This document shows positions 23,200-35,703 of a stretch of DNA of 64,000 bases, in pieces. The position numbers and the translations under genes are program-made. Each line of letters starts with the position of its first letter. The stretch's first letter is position 1. The stretch comes from Oehlia diaphana. Taxonomy: Eukaryota; Glomeromycota; Glomeromycetes; Glomerales; Glomeraceae. Below the pieces are notes generated by a model. The model saw only the letters and a program-made list of their open reading frames with translations, was not told the DNA's origin and did not search any database. The stretch is from contig QZLH01000001.1 in the NCBI GenBank assembly GCA_003833135.1, positions 325,020-389,019 of the forward strand, written 5' to 3'.

Positions 23200-25406
23200 A
23201 TGACAGAAATTTTACCTCTTAATTCCGAAACGGAAAAGAATGAAGAAACGATAGTTGAAGAGATTATCGAAGACGATGAGAAAGAACCTTTAACAACAAA
23301 AGAATTGAGAGGATGGTATTCGTACAGTTTTGCCGTAAATTTCTTATAATCCTTTTATAATCATTTGGTCATGAAAATTTCGAAAGAAAAAGATGAACCT
23401 TTTTTATCTGTTATTTAGGTCGGTGCTTACGACACTGCAATAATAGGGTGTAAATATTAATTCTTTATTATTATCAAGGAAAATTCGAAAAAAAATATCT
23501 TATATTTAATATTTATATATATACTATATATTATTATTTTTTAGTATTTATTCCAGTTGTACTTGAAAATCTTGCGGGAAAAGCTGGTTATGAACTTGAC
23601 CTTGTTACTCCCTGTAATACTGTAAGTTAGTTAGTTACTTTCATCCATCAATTAAATAATTCGGTTAATAATGATGGTTTTTCACGTGATCTATTTAGAC
23701 GGTAAAAAATTATAAATGCGTAGTGAAATTTGGAACTGAATATGTTGATACATCAAGTTATTCTTTATATATACTTGCACTATCCGTACTTTTTCAATGT
23801 TTTTTATTTATTGGTGGAAGTGCATTAGCTGATCACGGAGGTAATTACAAACTTTTAATAAAACAGCATATAAAATATTTTATTAAATCATATAATAATG
23901 ATTTTTTTTTTATATCAGCGAACCGAAAGAAATTTCTTCTGTTTTATTCATATACTGGAGCCATTGCTACAGGTCTCTTCTCTCTGTTACTAAAAGCTGG
24001 GGATCAAAGTGGTATGCACAATTATTAGTAAACCGATGAATTGCTCTTCATTAAAATATAATTTTAATTTATTCGCATATTTTTTTTTTTATTTCAGAAT
24101 GGTATTGGATTGCAGGCATATTAACTATAATCTCGTAAGTATCAGTATATACTTTTATCAATATAATTGTCATCACTTTTTAATTTCTTCAATTATTTTT
24201 ATTAGGAATTGTTGTTATGGTGCAGCATACGTATTTTACTTGGCATACATTCCAATATATTCACGTATACATCCAAAAGTGTTATTACTAAAAAAAACGA
24301 ATCCATCCAAAGAAAATTTAATAAAAGCTCAAGAAGAAATTTCAACAAGTTTATCAGCAGCTAGTACGAGTATAGGATTTGTAGCAGGATTATTGGTAAT
24401 ATTTATAGGATTAGGTATTGTTCTTGGGATAGATTCACCTGATTTTGGATTACAATATGCAATATCTTTTGGTGGTGGCTGGTGGATAGTTGGATTAACT
24501 GTCCCTTTACTTTTATTAAAAACACATCCACGACCTCCTTTGCCAAGGTAAGTAAATAAATAAATGTATTTTAATTCAGTTAAAAGAAAATTTAATATCT
24601 AATTTATGTTTATTCCTTCTTTTTTTTTATTTTTAGCACTGAAAATATATTTTTGTACTCCTTCAAAAGAACCTTTAAAACAATTTTATCAACAAAGAAT
24701 TTGTGGCAAACTATGAAATTTTTAGTGGCTTGGTTTTTTTTAAGTGATGGAATAAATACTGTAGCCCCATTAGCTGCTTTATTTGGAAAAGTAAATCTTA
24801 ATCTTGAAGATAAAGATTTAATTATAATAGGAATTGTTGTTCCATTGTCTGCAGCAATCGGAGTTTATTTCTTTCGGTTAATAGAAAAAATTTTTAAATT
24901 ATCCATAAAATCAATGATATTAATTAATTCATTCTTAATAATATTGGTACCCGTATATGCATTATTAGGATTTGTATTACCATTTGGGTTAAAAGAAAGA
25001 TGGGAAGTTTGGTTATTTACTGTTTATTTTGGATTAAGTTTAGGTAGTGTGCAATCTTATTGTCAAACTTTGTTTTGTCGTTTAATACCAAGAGGGCATG
25101 AGAATGAATTCTTTTCACTGTATTTAATTACAGCAAAGGTATATATATAACAATTATAAAACTATTTATGTAATATATTAATTACTTATTTAAAAAAATT
25201 ATTTTTCCTTTATGTAGGGATCCAGTTGGTTAGGTCCTTTGATAACAGGTGCTATATCTAGTGCTACTCATGATACAAGAAGTGGATTCTGGTTTTTAGC
25301 TATATCATTATTGTTTCCTTTTTTGATTTTTTTAACTGTTAATATGGAGAAAGGTATAGAAGATGCTAATAATTTCGCTAAGAATGAAATGGAAGAAAAA
25401 GCTTAA
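23200..25406 (+). CDS. ATG22: Atg22-like vacuolar effluxer (MFS)
   Basis: Nine-exon model: 23200-23334, 23419-23449, 23545-23621, 23699-23840, 23919-24011, 24098-24134, 24206-24547, 24637-25138 and 25218-25406; 515 aa. Frames agree at every junction. The N-terminus is acidic, then KELRGWYSYSFA and FIPVVLENLA, which matches the Atg22/UMF1 signature at TM1. About 11-12 hydrophobic segments follow, with YGAAYVFYLAYIPIYSR (TM region), FGLSLGSVQSYCQTLFCRLIP and a final WLGPLITGAIS segment. Known role of the family: export of amino acids from the vacuole after autophagic breakdown. The donor chosen for exon 2 (GGGT|gtaaat) is the only one that keeps the frame open. Length fits the family. Substrate is inferred from family only. 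Confidence 0.85.
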
Positions 25407-26660
25407 AAAACCGAGATTAGTAATTTATGATTTACAATATATGGATGAAATTAACTAATAACTGATAATAATTTATAAAAATTATAAATCATACCACTGG
25501 TGTTCAACACCATATGTATTATATTTTTTTTTTTATTTATTTTATATAAATTTATTTATTTTATATTAAGAAAGATGTTTCCATTAATAAAATATTATAA
25601 TTCATATTGCAATATTAAATGATGTAGCATATATACTTCACATATATTTTTTCTTAATTTCTCAATTTTTTTTTTTATTTTGCAATATTTGTTGGTAAAA
25701 AAGTAACAAGTAAACTTTTCCTGACCATTTTCATTTTTCAGGGGTGCTGAACAATTTTAATTAGAGTGACTTCTTTAGTTTAAGTTATAGTTTTCATGAA
25801 AACGCATACTATGGTGTTGAGCATAATTTAATAATAATTTAATAATAATTTAATAAATAATTTAATATGTATAATAATTCAAATAAAAAAAATTTATTAA
25901 TTTATTAAGAATTGATCCGGCTTGTAACAAGATACCCTTGATTTTTCATGACGAATTGATTTTTTCTGACCTTTGTAGTACGCCGAAAAAAAAGCCGTCA
26001 GGGTTTACAAATCGTTATTGATGAGAATTATCAATACTAATTAATCTTGCTCTTCCTTGACGCTTCTCTGATTAAATTTAGAACCTTCCAATTGTTCAGT
26101 TCGCTCACTCTTATTTTGTTGATCGTTGTATTCAAAATATGTCATCATGTCTCAGCAATATAAGCATCAAAAATGTAGTTACAGTATATCAATCAATCAA
26201 CTTTAATATACTGTATTCGTACACACTTTTCATGTGAATCAAATGTAATATGAATTTCATTTCTGCTAAAGCGTTCATCGATGCTTTTGGCTCTTTTTTC
26301 TTTTCTGATAATTTCGATCGTAAAATATATTTGCTTCTACGCTCTTTAAATCAGAAAATTAATATACGTCATCAAAAAACTAGATATTGCGCTTAATGCT
26401 ACTACAATTAAAGATTTTTTTTATTGTAGAGAAAATGATCGAAATGGAAGTTGAATATAAACAGAGGTAATAATTATACATAATTAGCTAAACAGCCTAA
26501 ACTATTATAGATTTGTTTATCAAAAGTCACGCGCCAAGTTGATATAACTCACCATACCCAATAAACAGCCAATTAGAATCAATGATAAACGATTTTATCC
26601 ATCATTTTTTTATTTTATTACATTTTTTTTTTTTTTTTCAAAAAAAAAACCTAAAAAATC
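25407..26660. other. intergenic, 3' of ATG22 and 5' of the RWD gene
   Basis: AT-rich with a taataattt repeat at about 25828-25880. No gene was seen. An in-frame ATG at 26435 was considered as the RWD start but does not splice in frame. Confidence 0.5.
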
Positions 26661-27960
26661 ATGGGTCAGTTTTTTTTTTTTAATTATATATATATTCATT
26701 AAATCATGGCAAAATAATTTTTTTTTTCTTATAAATTAAAAAATTAAAAAAAAAAGATCATAAGGAAGAGCAAGAACAAGAATTAGAAGTGTTGAAATCG
26801 ATTTATCCAGACGAATTTGAGGGTACTTTTTTTTCATAATATTTCAATGCGCTCGTAAATTAATATTTCTTATATTAAATAATTCTTTAAAATTACTCTT
26901 TTTAGAAATTTCGGAAGGAGAATTTCGTATTCGACTCGAACCTGAAGAACAAGATAGTACAACACCGCGTAAGGTTTTTATATAATTTTATATATACATA
27001 TATTTAAACATTTTTGTTTTTTTTTTCTCAAACATAAATTGATTTTTTGATTCATTAAATAAAAAGTAACTTTAGGATTATACATAAAATTTACACCAAC
27101 TTATCCGGAAGAAGTTCCAGAAATATCAATAGAAACGATAGATGGATCTATTGAAATTGATGAACGTGAGAAATTATATTCAGAGTTGATGAATGTGGTA
27201 ACGTCTCCTTTAAATTAATATATATATATAATATTTTTTTTATTTATTTATCTGTATTTGATTTTTGAAATTTTTGGGATCCTGCCTTCCCATTGTTGGA
27301 AGGTTTTTTTTTTCTTGTAACGTGCTCTAATTTAGGCACAAGATTCATTGGGAATGGCAATGGTGTTTACATTATCATCATTACTTAAAGATTTACTGAC
27401 AACATTTGTGATAGAAAGAAGGGAAAAGAGAAAGAAAGTAGAAGAGGATAAAATTAGGAAAGAAATTGAGGTGAAACAAAAATATAAATAATTTATTTAT
27501 TTATTTCATAATAATACTATTTATTAATATTCCACTTTTTCTTATGATGGTAGGCAGAACAAGCAAAATTTCAAGGAACAAAAGTTACGGTTGCATCATT
27601 TTTGGAATGGAAGGAAAATTTTGATAAAGAATTAGAAGAAAAAGAAAAAGCAACTAAAAGTTTAGCTGCTATAAAGAAAGAAGAAGCTAAAAAATTAAAA
27701 CTCACGGGTAAATTCGTTTATTTACCAAAAATAAAAATTAAATAATAATAATTTAATTTCATTCTTTATTAAATTAATTAATATATATAGGAAGACAATT
27801 ATTTGAACAAGATGAATCTCTTGCTAAATCAGATATGACATATATGGAGGAAGGAGATGTTACGGTTGATGTTTCATTGTTTGAAAGGGAAGAGGATATG
27901 AGTGATGATGAAGAAGAAGACAATAGTGTACTTGATTTGGTCAGAAATAGCAATGATTAA
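26661..27960 (+). CDS. GIR2: RWD-domain protein, Gir2/RWDD1 family
   Basis: Seven-exon model: 26661-26664, 26757-26822, 26906-26968, 27076-27197, 27336-27470, 27554-27707 and 27791-27960; 237 aa. The first coding exon is only ATGG. Joined to exon 2 it gives MDHKEEQEQELEVLKSIYPD, the typical start of this family. The RWD domain covers about residues 4-115, with LYIKFTPTYPEEVPEI containing the YPxxxP core. A basic/acidic coiled stretch follows (WKENFDKELEEKEK) and an acidic C-terminus ends EREEDMSDDEEEDN. Family role: partner of DRG-type GTPases and binder of Gcn1, thereby affecting Gcn2 signalling on ribosomes. The exon 1 donor is gtcagt, weaker than consensus. Length matches the family (about 240-265 aa). 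Confidence 0.88.
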
Positions 27961-28166
27961 TTAATTTATTTTTTAATTTTTTTAAGGTATTTAATAGTGA
28001 TTTAATATATGTACATCCATACTTCCAATATTAAGTTAAAATATTTGATTTTTTTTTTGTTTCAAAAGGTCGATTTATGAATGTTTCAAAAATTAAAATC
28101 TTTTACTCAAGGCGAACTAATATATTTTCGCCCCTCATACTTGATTGTTTACCCTTCTTTAAATAA

Positions 28167-29462
28167 TTATGGTTTAAATTCAAATAATCCAACCCTTTCC
28201 ACAACAGGAAATTCAATGGTAGATAAATTTTCATTATTAACGTTTAATCCTGCAGTAATGACTTGACCTGGATGAATAGGTCCAACACCTGAGGGTGTAC
28301 CTATATGTATAAAAAAATTAATCTGTATTTAAGACAAATGCTTTTTTTACTATAATAAAAAGAAACAAACATCTAAACTTACCTGTTAATATCAAATCAC
28401 CCTTTTCCAGTTTCATGATTGAACTTACGTATTCAATTAATGTAGGAATATTGAATATCATGTCTTTTGTAATACCGTTTTGTTTCATTTCTCCGTTTAA
28501 CTAAATGTTTTTAGATGTAAAAATCCAAAATTATCAAGAATGAAAAAATTTTTTTTTAATTGATTATAAATTAAAATAATATATACCTTAAGCCATAAAT
28601 TTACATTATGAGGGTCTTCTATTTCTGATTTTGGAATAAATTTTCTAAAAATTGAATGAATGAATGAACAAACCAAATTAATTACGTAGATATGATTTTC
28701 GGATTTATATCCATTCTCAAAAATATAGCGCACAAAAATCATCGAACATCTATTTATGAAAATGTCAGCTCACCCAATTGGAGTAAAGGTATCAAAACCT
28801 TTTGCCGCACTCCACGGTAATCCTTTTTTCTTTACTACATCCTAACAATTGACTTTAATATAAATAAAGAAGTTACAAATTATAACTCGAATTTATATAT
28901 AATTATTACTTGGAGATTACGCGCCGTCAAATCAATACCAAGCGCGTATCCTAGAAAGAAAATTATTTCGAATTGAATAACGCATTTAAAGCAGAATATG
29001 TACGTGAAAGACAAATTTTACGCGTACAATTACCTTCTACATAATTCATCGCTTCTGATTCTCGGATATCCCTACCATCTTTACCTATTACAACACCCAA
29101 CTCGACTAATTAAGAACCGAAAAAAATGTTAATAATATCAGAATAAGAGCGGAATTCAAAAGGTTAAGAATAAATACTGTATATGTATATACCTTCATGA
29201 TGAACAATACAACCTTTAGGTATTTCTACTTCTTCACCTGATAATAAGTAAGAAGAAGTTGGTTTAAGAAAAAAGAACGGGGAAGTTGGAACAGCATTAC
29301 CAAGTTCTTTTGCATGTTCACTTTAAATTAAAAAAAAAAAAAATATTAATGACGAAATCATTCAGAATTTTTGATAACATTGAAACATTTTAAGGGAGCG
29401 AAATACCTAAAATTGCGACCTATTCCAACGATTTTTTTTCCAATTTTTGTAAAGTTCTGCAT
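28167..29462 (-). CDS. FAHD1: fumarylacetoacetate hydrolase-fold acylpyruvase
   Basis: Eight-exon model on the minus strand: 29462-29407, 29320-29193, 29105-29034, 28950-28910, 28841-28774, 28644-28587, 28500-28383 and 28300-28167; 224 aa, the usual length for FAHD1. Motifs in order: [15 protein letters not shown], the metal-binding [11 protein letters not shown] (Glu pair), [39 protein letters not shown] and a C-terminal [11 protein letters not shown]. Family reactions: hydrolysis of acylpyruvates and decarboxylation of oxaloacetate, with Mg2+, often in mitochondria. No clear targeting peptide is visible. It is transcribed divergently from the coiled-coil gene at 29988, with 525 bp between start codons. 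Confidence 0.9.
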
Positions 29463-29987
29463 AGTTCACGAGAATTTTGAAAATGCTCTCGTTTATTTAT
29501 CATTTATGTTACCAATTCACGTGAAATGAGATCAGATCGATCACTAACAAAAAAACAGTACTAAACTCAAGATTATAAGTTTTTCCGTTCTTTTCTGTTG
29601 TTTCACAAGTACAATTTGATTTTTTTTTTTTTTTAAAAAAAAAAAGAGGAAAAATCAAATTTCTTAATATTCCTTTGGTAACTTAATTTGGAATGTAAAA
29701 AAAAATGCGTATTTATATTGCAAGTTGACAAAGGAAACTAATACAAAGAAGTCTAATATTTTTAGATTTAAAAGGTTACACTATCTTGATTCAATATAAG
29801 CTGTGCATATTTTGCATATTTGGTTATATAAAAAGGTACATTTAAAGCAGATTTTAAAGCCTATCATTTCATTCCTTTATTTTCACACGATTAATCGATT
29901 TTTTTTTTTTTTGTAAATATATATATATTCATATTTTATTTTTTTTTTTTAAAAAAAATATATTAGTAGAATAACAATTTAATAAAA
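29463..29987. promoter_or_regulatory. divergent intergenic region
   Basis: The 525 bp between the start codons of the FAHD1-like gene (minus) and the coiled-coil gene (plus) must hold both promoters. T and A runs near 29620 and 29900-29955 are visible. No specific binding site can be named. Confidence 0.5.
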
Positions 29988-31279
29988 ATGGCACAAAGCG
30001 AAAGACCTTTTTCCGTAGGTTCAGAAAAGGATGTAAAGCTGGATTCACCAAAGTCACCTAAAAAAGAAAGTATTGAAAAAATTGACAATGATAAACTTAA
30101 GGTAGGAAAGAAACTTACGATAAAAGTGATTATATTTAAATTTACTAAATTCAGTTAGAATAACGATTATATACGAAATGAATCAATTATAGATTCAAAC
30201 TGAACTCGCCATTAAACAATTTCGAATAACACATTCAACACCTTCCGAACAACATTCAGAATTATTACATTTTATAGCAAGAAAAGAACGTAAAGTATTA
30301 GAATTACGAGAAGAATTAAAAAGACATGAAGAAGAATTAAGATTATTGAAAAAACAATGGGAGGCCAATATTACAAAAAATATTGATGAAGAAAGTAATA
30401 GTAATTCACCTTCTTCACCAGCGTCACTTTCTTCCATTACAAATAATTTAGAAGGAGAAACGAATAATTTTATGAATGGGTTGGGTAAAGGAATTGCAGG
30501 TGTTATTGGTGGAATACAAAAAGTTAAAGAGAGCGAATTGTACGTATTAATTTTTGTGATAATAATTATTGTAGTAGAAATTAGATATGGGATCAAATAA
30601 ATGGTTTAATATTAATTCTTTTTTTTTTATTTTATTTGATTTATTTTATTTGTTTGTTTCATAGGACACAGGAAAAATTATCACAGATTAAAAGTGTAGT
30701 TGCTGACGTGGCCAATTCACAGCCGTAAGTTTTTTGTATTTTAATTTATATTATCCATTGATCAAAGTTTTACAACTTACTTATAAATAATAATTTATTA
30801 GAGTTCAACAAACAAGGCGTAAAACGGCTGATTTTACTTCAAATGCGTGGAATAATTTAAGCAAAGGAATTTCCACCTTAGCATCTTCTGAAACGTATGT
30901 CAAATTTCAATCTCATCATTTGAAAACATTTTGATTTTATTAATAATCTATGATGTATGATGTATGATGTATAATGTGAAAGATAATTAAATTTTTTTTT
31001 TTTTTTAATAGAATTCAAAATGCCAAGAAAAAAACTTGGAAAACAGTATATACAATTAATGAAGCATTAACATCACCAACTGCAAAAACTACAAATAACA
31101 CAACGGAGGAATCATCATCGGTAATTTTTGATGATGGTAAAAGAACAAATACTGAAACAACGACGATAACAACGTCAACAACGACAATAACACCGGTTAT
31201 TTCTCAATCACCATCAGAAGAAATTGAAGATCCTATATTACATGTTATCGGTGATGATTTTAATGAGTTTATTATATAA
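29988..31279 (+). CDS. coiled-coil protein, DUF4048-like
   Basis: Five-exon model: 29988-30101, 30193-30539, 30665-30724, 30802-30894 and 31012-31279; 293 aa, all junctions in frame. A Ser/Lys-rich N-terminus (SPKSPKKES) precedes a charged helix, residues about 60-100 (FIARKERKVLELREEL, then KRHEEELRLLKKQWE). A Ser-rich linker follows, then a Gly-rich NFMNGLGKGIAGVIGG, a Lys-rich segment and a Thr/Ser-rich tail ending FNEFII. The helix resembles fungal DUF4048 proteins, whose function I do not know. The Gly-rich stretch could be membrane-associated. Exon 2 can read through its donor for 20 more hydrophobic codons (to 30600), so intron retention would give a truncated form with a hydrophobic tail. 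Confidence 0.7.
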
Positions 31280-33051
31280 AGGAATGTAGATAGAAATGTT
31301 TAGATACCTATTCATTAACTTTTTTGAGATAATTAATTATTAAAATCTAAAAAAAACCAAAAAATTGTATTTTTAAAGTTAGTAACATTCATGAGTTACA
31401 TGTGATTTAGTTAAAACATAACTACCATTATTTGTTTAATCGATTTTACTTTATGTGATTACACGAGATTAATTAATATATCGCGTTGTACGATATACCA
31501 TATTTGTTGACAATTTCAAGATTTCACATTAAAATTTTCGATTTAATTTTACGAGTTTTATCCGAAGGAAAATTCGTTTATAGCCATTTTCGCATATGAC
31601 AATTGAACTTAATATTTTTTTTTTTTTTTTTGTGCATTTAATAACCCCCAATAATTGGGCGTAAAATCTCTAGTTTTTCGTGGTATTCCAAAAAAATTAA
31701 AATAGATAAATTTGAAACACGGAGGAATATTCGGTTGATTCCATCGTTTATTTGAAATACAATTTATCCAATTAATAATAAGAAAATCGACAAAATAAAT
31801 ATGACGAAAATTTTTGATTATCTCATTAAAAAGTTTAATTTTAGTAATATTTATTTATTAAACAAAAAGAAAAATAATTGATTTTTTTGGGGAAAAAAAA
31901 AACTTCTTTGATGGATTAATATGTCAATTTCGACCAAAACAGACTAAACTTTAACTTGTATTATTCATATGATATTGAATTAACCTTATGAAGATCATAA
32001 TTTTAAAAAATAACAAATATGCAATCACCCCAAAATAGTTCAGTCATATTCTTTTGTATCGCACAGAATCCGACTGATAATACGATTGTATAAGGAAAGT
32101 TTGTATAAAATATATAATGTTTGAATATGATATGCGAATATCAACCATATGTCATTTGTCCATATGGGAAGATTCATGATTTTTTTTTTTTTTTTAATGC
32201 AAATACGCAAATACCTCAAATACCGAGTACAGATTTTTATGACATTTGTATTTTCAACACGTTTCTTTAATTTATAATATGCACATTTCTTCCAAATAAA
32301 AAAAGGTTACAATTGCATTAAAATAAAAAAAAACGTAGCCAAATAAAATATTTCTTCGCCCCAAAAAATTTGCCTCAATTTCACACATCATGGGGTAAAA
32401 AAAAAATCTTTTTTTTTTATATAGTAATAATATAAATAAGGTAAGTACTCTGTAATTGTTTATTTTGGTAGTTGCCGTCCTGTTTGGGTTTCCCCTTTTG
32501 TAATAGATTTATAAACATCCCATAATTGAAATTTTTTAGTATTATTTGTAAAAAAAAAAAAATTATTGTATAAAAAATAATATATATATATAAATATCTA
32601 TATGTACGGTATTTAAATATTTAAATGAACCCTTATAATTTAATTTCCCCACAAATATAATTTTTTTTTTTTTTTTTCTTATTAAAGTTTAATTTATTTA
32701 TTATTTAAAGATTCTTTTTTTCAAAATTATTTTTTTTAAACAAAACAATACTTATTGGTAAGTTTTATTTTTATAATTGTTTCCAATTGGATTGGCTCAA
32801 TTTTTGCATTCTTCCGCCTGATAAAGCTGATAATTATGGCAGTATGTATGGCTTGCATATATCAAGCAGCTAATTCAGTGACTTTATTGGATCATCATTT
32901 CAAATTTAATTTTATATATAAATTATTCATATTCTTGACATTTCCCATCATAACAATTATTATTTATTTTTTCTTCAATATCAACACAAAAAAATAAAAT
33001 AAAATAATAATAATATATTATATAGAATCTGCCAAAGTATCTATTTACAAC
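31280..33051. other. intergenic between coiled-coil and lipase genes
   Basis: AT-rich with long homopolymers. The 80-codon hydrophobic open frame at 32755-32997 lies immediately upstream of the lipase and looks like leader DNA rather than a gene. Confidence 0.5.
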
Positions 33052-35703
33052 ATGTCTTCGCATAGATCAACAACATCATCATCTCGTACAACATCACGAA
33101 AGCATTCAACAACAATCAAATCAACATCAACCAAAAAACATTCTCGAAATATAATTGATGAATTTACTTTAGATTATGTAAATGAAGATCATATAGAAGC
33201 ATTTGCTAAAGCATTAGCGGAAGATCCTGAACAGGATACTACTGAACATATTGCTGCGGTTACAGATTTTATGCCTATTAGACAAAAAATTAAAAAGAAG
33301 AAACCTAAAGTACCAAATGGATTTGACGGTATTTCTTATCATATCGTTAGATTCCCTTTAATGGTATGTTATTGTCAAAAAAAAACCATTTTATTTCGTT
33401 TTTGAATAAATATTTTTTTATATATAATATCTTATTTTATATAATATTTTATTTTATTTTATAGTTATCCATTTTTATTGTTATTGCCTTTGAATTGTTA
33501 TGTTATGTTTTGGTTAGACAAATAGTAAATCTTTGGGAATATTTTATTCAGTGGTAAGTAATTTAAATCATTTTTTTCCTCTAAAATGGAAAAAAAGAAA
33601 CTAATCTTTTAATGGCCCTTTTCAATATAGGAGAGGTGAAAGATATTTATTAAGAGAAAAATTACGTCATTCCACAACATATAAAGAATGGAAAGAAGCA
33701 GCACAACAACTTGATTCATATTTTCATTATGATGAATGGAAATATGAAACTCCTTTCGGTTATTATGATTTTAATTTATTACAAAAAGTTAATAAAGATT
33801 TAAAAAAATTGAGAGATTCATCAACTTTATCAAGTAATGATTCTCAATCTTTGTTAAAGAGTGTCTTGCAAAATTGTGTTAAAAATAATTTTGCTGGAGT
33901 CGAAAATGCAAGATTATATTCTCAAACTTATTTTGGTACGAAAAAGATTGTTGAAAATTATATTGATGAAGGTAAAATAATTTTAATAAAAAAAACTTTT
34001 TTAATACACACACATATGTATATTATACTTATTTTATATATATGCAATTTTTTTTTTATAATTTTAGTGACGGAATCGCTTAACTATTTACGAACATCAA
34101 AATCATTGCCGTTAGAAGAAAAACGTAAATTATTCAGAAATACACAAAAAAATTATGGAAGGACGGCATTATGTTTAAGTGGTGGTGCAACTTTTGGATT
34201 TTATCATTTAGGAGTAGTAAAAGCGTTATTCGAAGCAAATTTATTACCAACAGTTATAACGGGAACAAGTGCGGGAGGTTTAATAGCCGCTCTTGTATGT
34301 GTACGTACTGATGATGAATTAGTTCAAGTACTTAAACCAGAATTAAGTCAAAAACTTACAGCATGTTCTGAATCAATGGATATTTGGGTTAAACGTTGGT
34401 GGACATCTGGTTCAAGATTTGATGCAGTGGATTGGGCACGTAAAACTTCATGGATTACAAAGGGTAGTTTAACCTTTAGAGAAGCTTATGAAAGAACCGG
34501 TAGAATACTTAATATTTCTGTTATACCTTATGATCCACATTCTCCTCCCAAAGTTTTAAACTATATAACAGCGCCTGATTGTGTCATATGGTCTGCAGGT
34601 AAAATTAGAAACTTGGTTAATTTGTTTTCATTAATTTAATTTAATTTAATTTAATATTTAAATTTAAATATTAAATTAAATTTTTTACTTATCACGTAGT
34701 TATTGCCAGTGCAGCAGTTCCAGGAATCTTGTGTCCAGTTGTTTTGATGCAAAAATTAAAGAATGGATCTATCATACCATATAATTATGGAAATAAATGG
34801 AAAGATGGATCACTTCGCACGGATATACCAACTCAATCATTACATATGCATTTTAATGTAAAAAACACAATAGTATCACAAGTTAATCCGCATATTCATT
34901 TATTTTTTTATGCTCCAAGAGGATCAGTTGGTAGACCAGTTAGTCATAGACATGGTAGAGGATGGAGAGGAGGATTTTTATTATCAGGTATTGAACAATA
35001 TTTAAAATTAGACTTAAGTAAATGGTTAAAATGGATAAGAGATTTAGAGTTGTTACCTAAAGTTGCTGATCAAGATTGGAGTTCTATTTGGTTACAAAGA
35101 TTTGAAGGTAATATTACTATATGGCCAAAATCAAAAATATCCGATTTCTTTTATATTCTTACAGATCCTGATTATGAGAGATTAGATAAAATGATTACAA
35201 CTGGTCAAAGAGTAACTTGGCCTAAACTTCATATGATTTCAAATCGATTAAAAATTGAGAGGGCAATACAAAAGGGAAAAGATCATGTTAGAAGAGAAGA
35301 AAGAAAAATATCAAGATATCAAAGAAATGATGATGCAACAAATGATGTTCATGTTGGACATGGTAGAACTATGTCATCTCCTTCAATTGTTCAATCTCTC
35401 GTTAATCTTAATACTACTAATAATACTAGTGGTGGAAGTGGTAGTGATTATTTTGATCAATCTAGTAGTGGACAAGAAGAATCTGATGAAATGTTAATTA
35501 GTGGTGGAGCCACTGATAGTGATAGCAGTAATGGTGGAAATTTTAGTGAAAGTAGTAATAGTAATAATGGTAGTATTGATGATGATGATGATGATGACAT
35601 TCTTAATGATTTAAAATATGATATGATTGCAAGTCAATCATCATCATCATCATCTGAAGATGATGGTATTATTACTCCTGCTGATGGACAAGATTTAATT
35701 TAA
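33052..35703 (+). CDS. patatin-like triacylglycerol lipase (Tgl3/4/5 type)
   Basis: Five-exon model: 33052-33363, 33465-33553, 33631-33971, 34068-34598 and 34700-35703; 758 aa. A Ser/Thr/Lys-rich N-terminus is followed by a membrane segment (about 105-133, starting LSIFIVIAFELLCYVLV) and a DUF3336-like region (WRGERYLLREKL, then TYKEWKEAA). The patatin core follows. The oxyanion motif GGATFG lies at about 286, the nucleophile elbow GTSAG has Ser at about 315, and the catalytic Asp is in WKDGSLR at about 460. The Ser/Asp dyad is complete. The C-terminal 130 residues are low-complexity Ser/Asn/Gly/Asp-rich. Family role: hydrolysis of storage lipid on lipid droplets, sometimes with acyltransferase or phospholipase activity. 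This matters in a fungus that lives on host-derived lipids, but that link is inference. Confidence 0.9.

Noticed and set aside
23723..25150. Separate small membrane-protein genes
   Set aside because: These open frames are exons of the single Atg22-like gene; splice sites and phases join them.
26435..26466. Alternative first exon of the RWD gene (ATG at 26435)
   Set aside because: Joining its donor to the exon at 26757 gives a stop within two codons.
32755..32997. 80-codon hydrophobic frame before the lipase
   Set aside because: No homologous features, lies where the lipase promoter and leader should be, and its hydrophobicity follows from T-rich DNA.
34021..34070. Hydrophobic insertion in the lipase (from reading through 33972-34067)
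   Set aside because: The stretch has GT...AG borders in phase and no counterpart in patatin lipases, so it is an intron.
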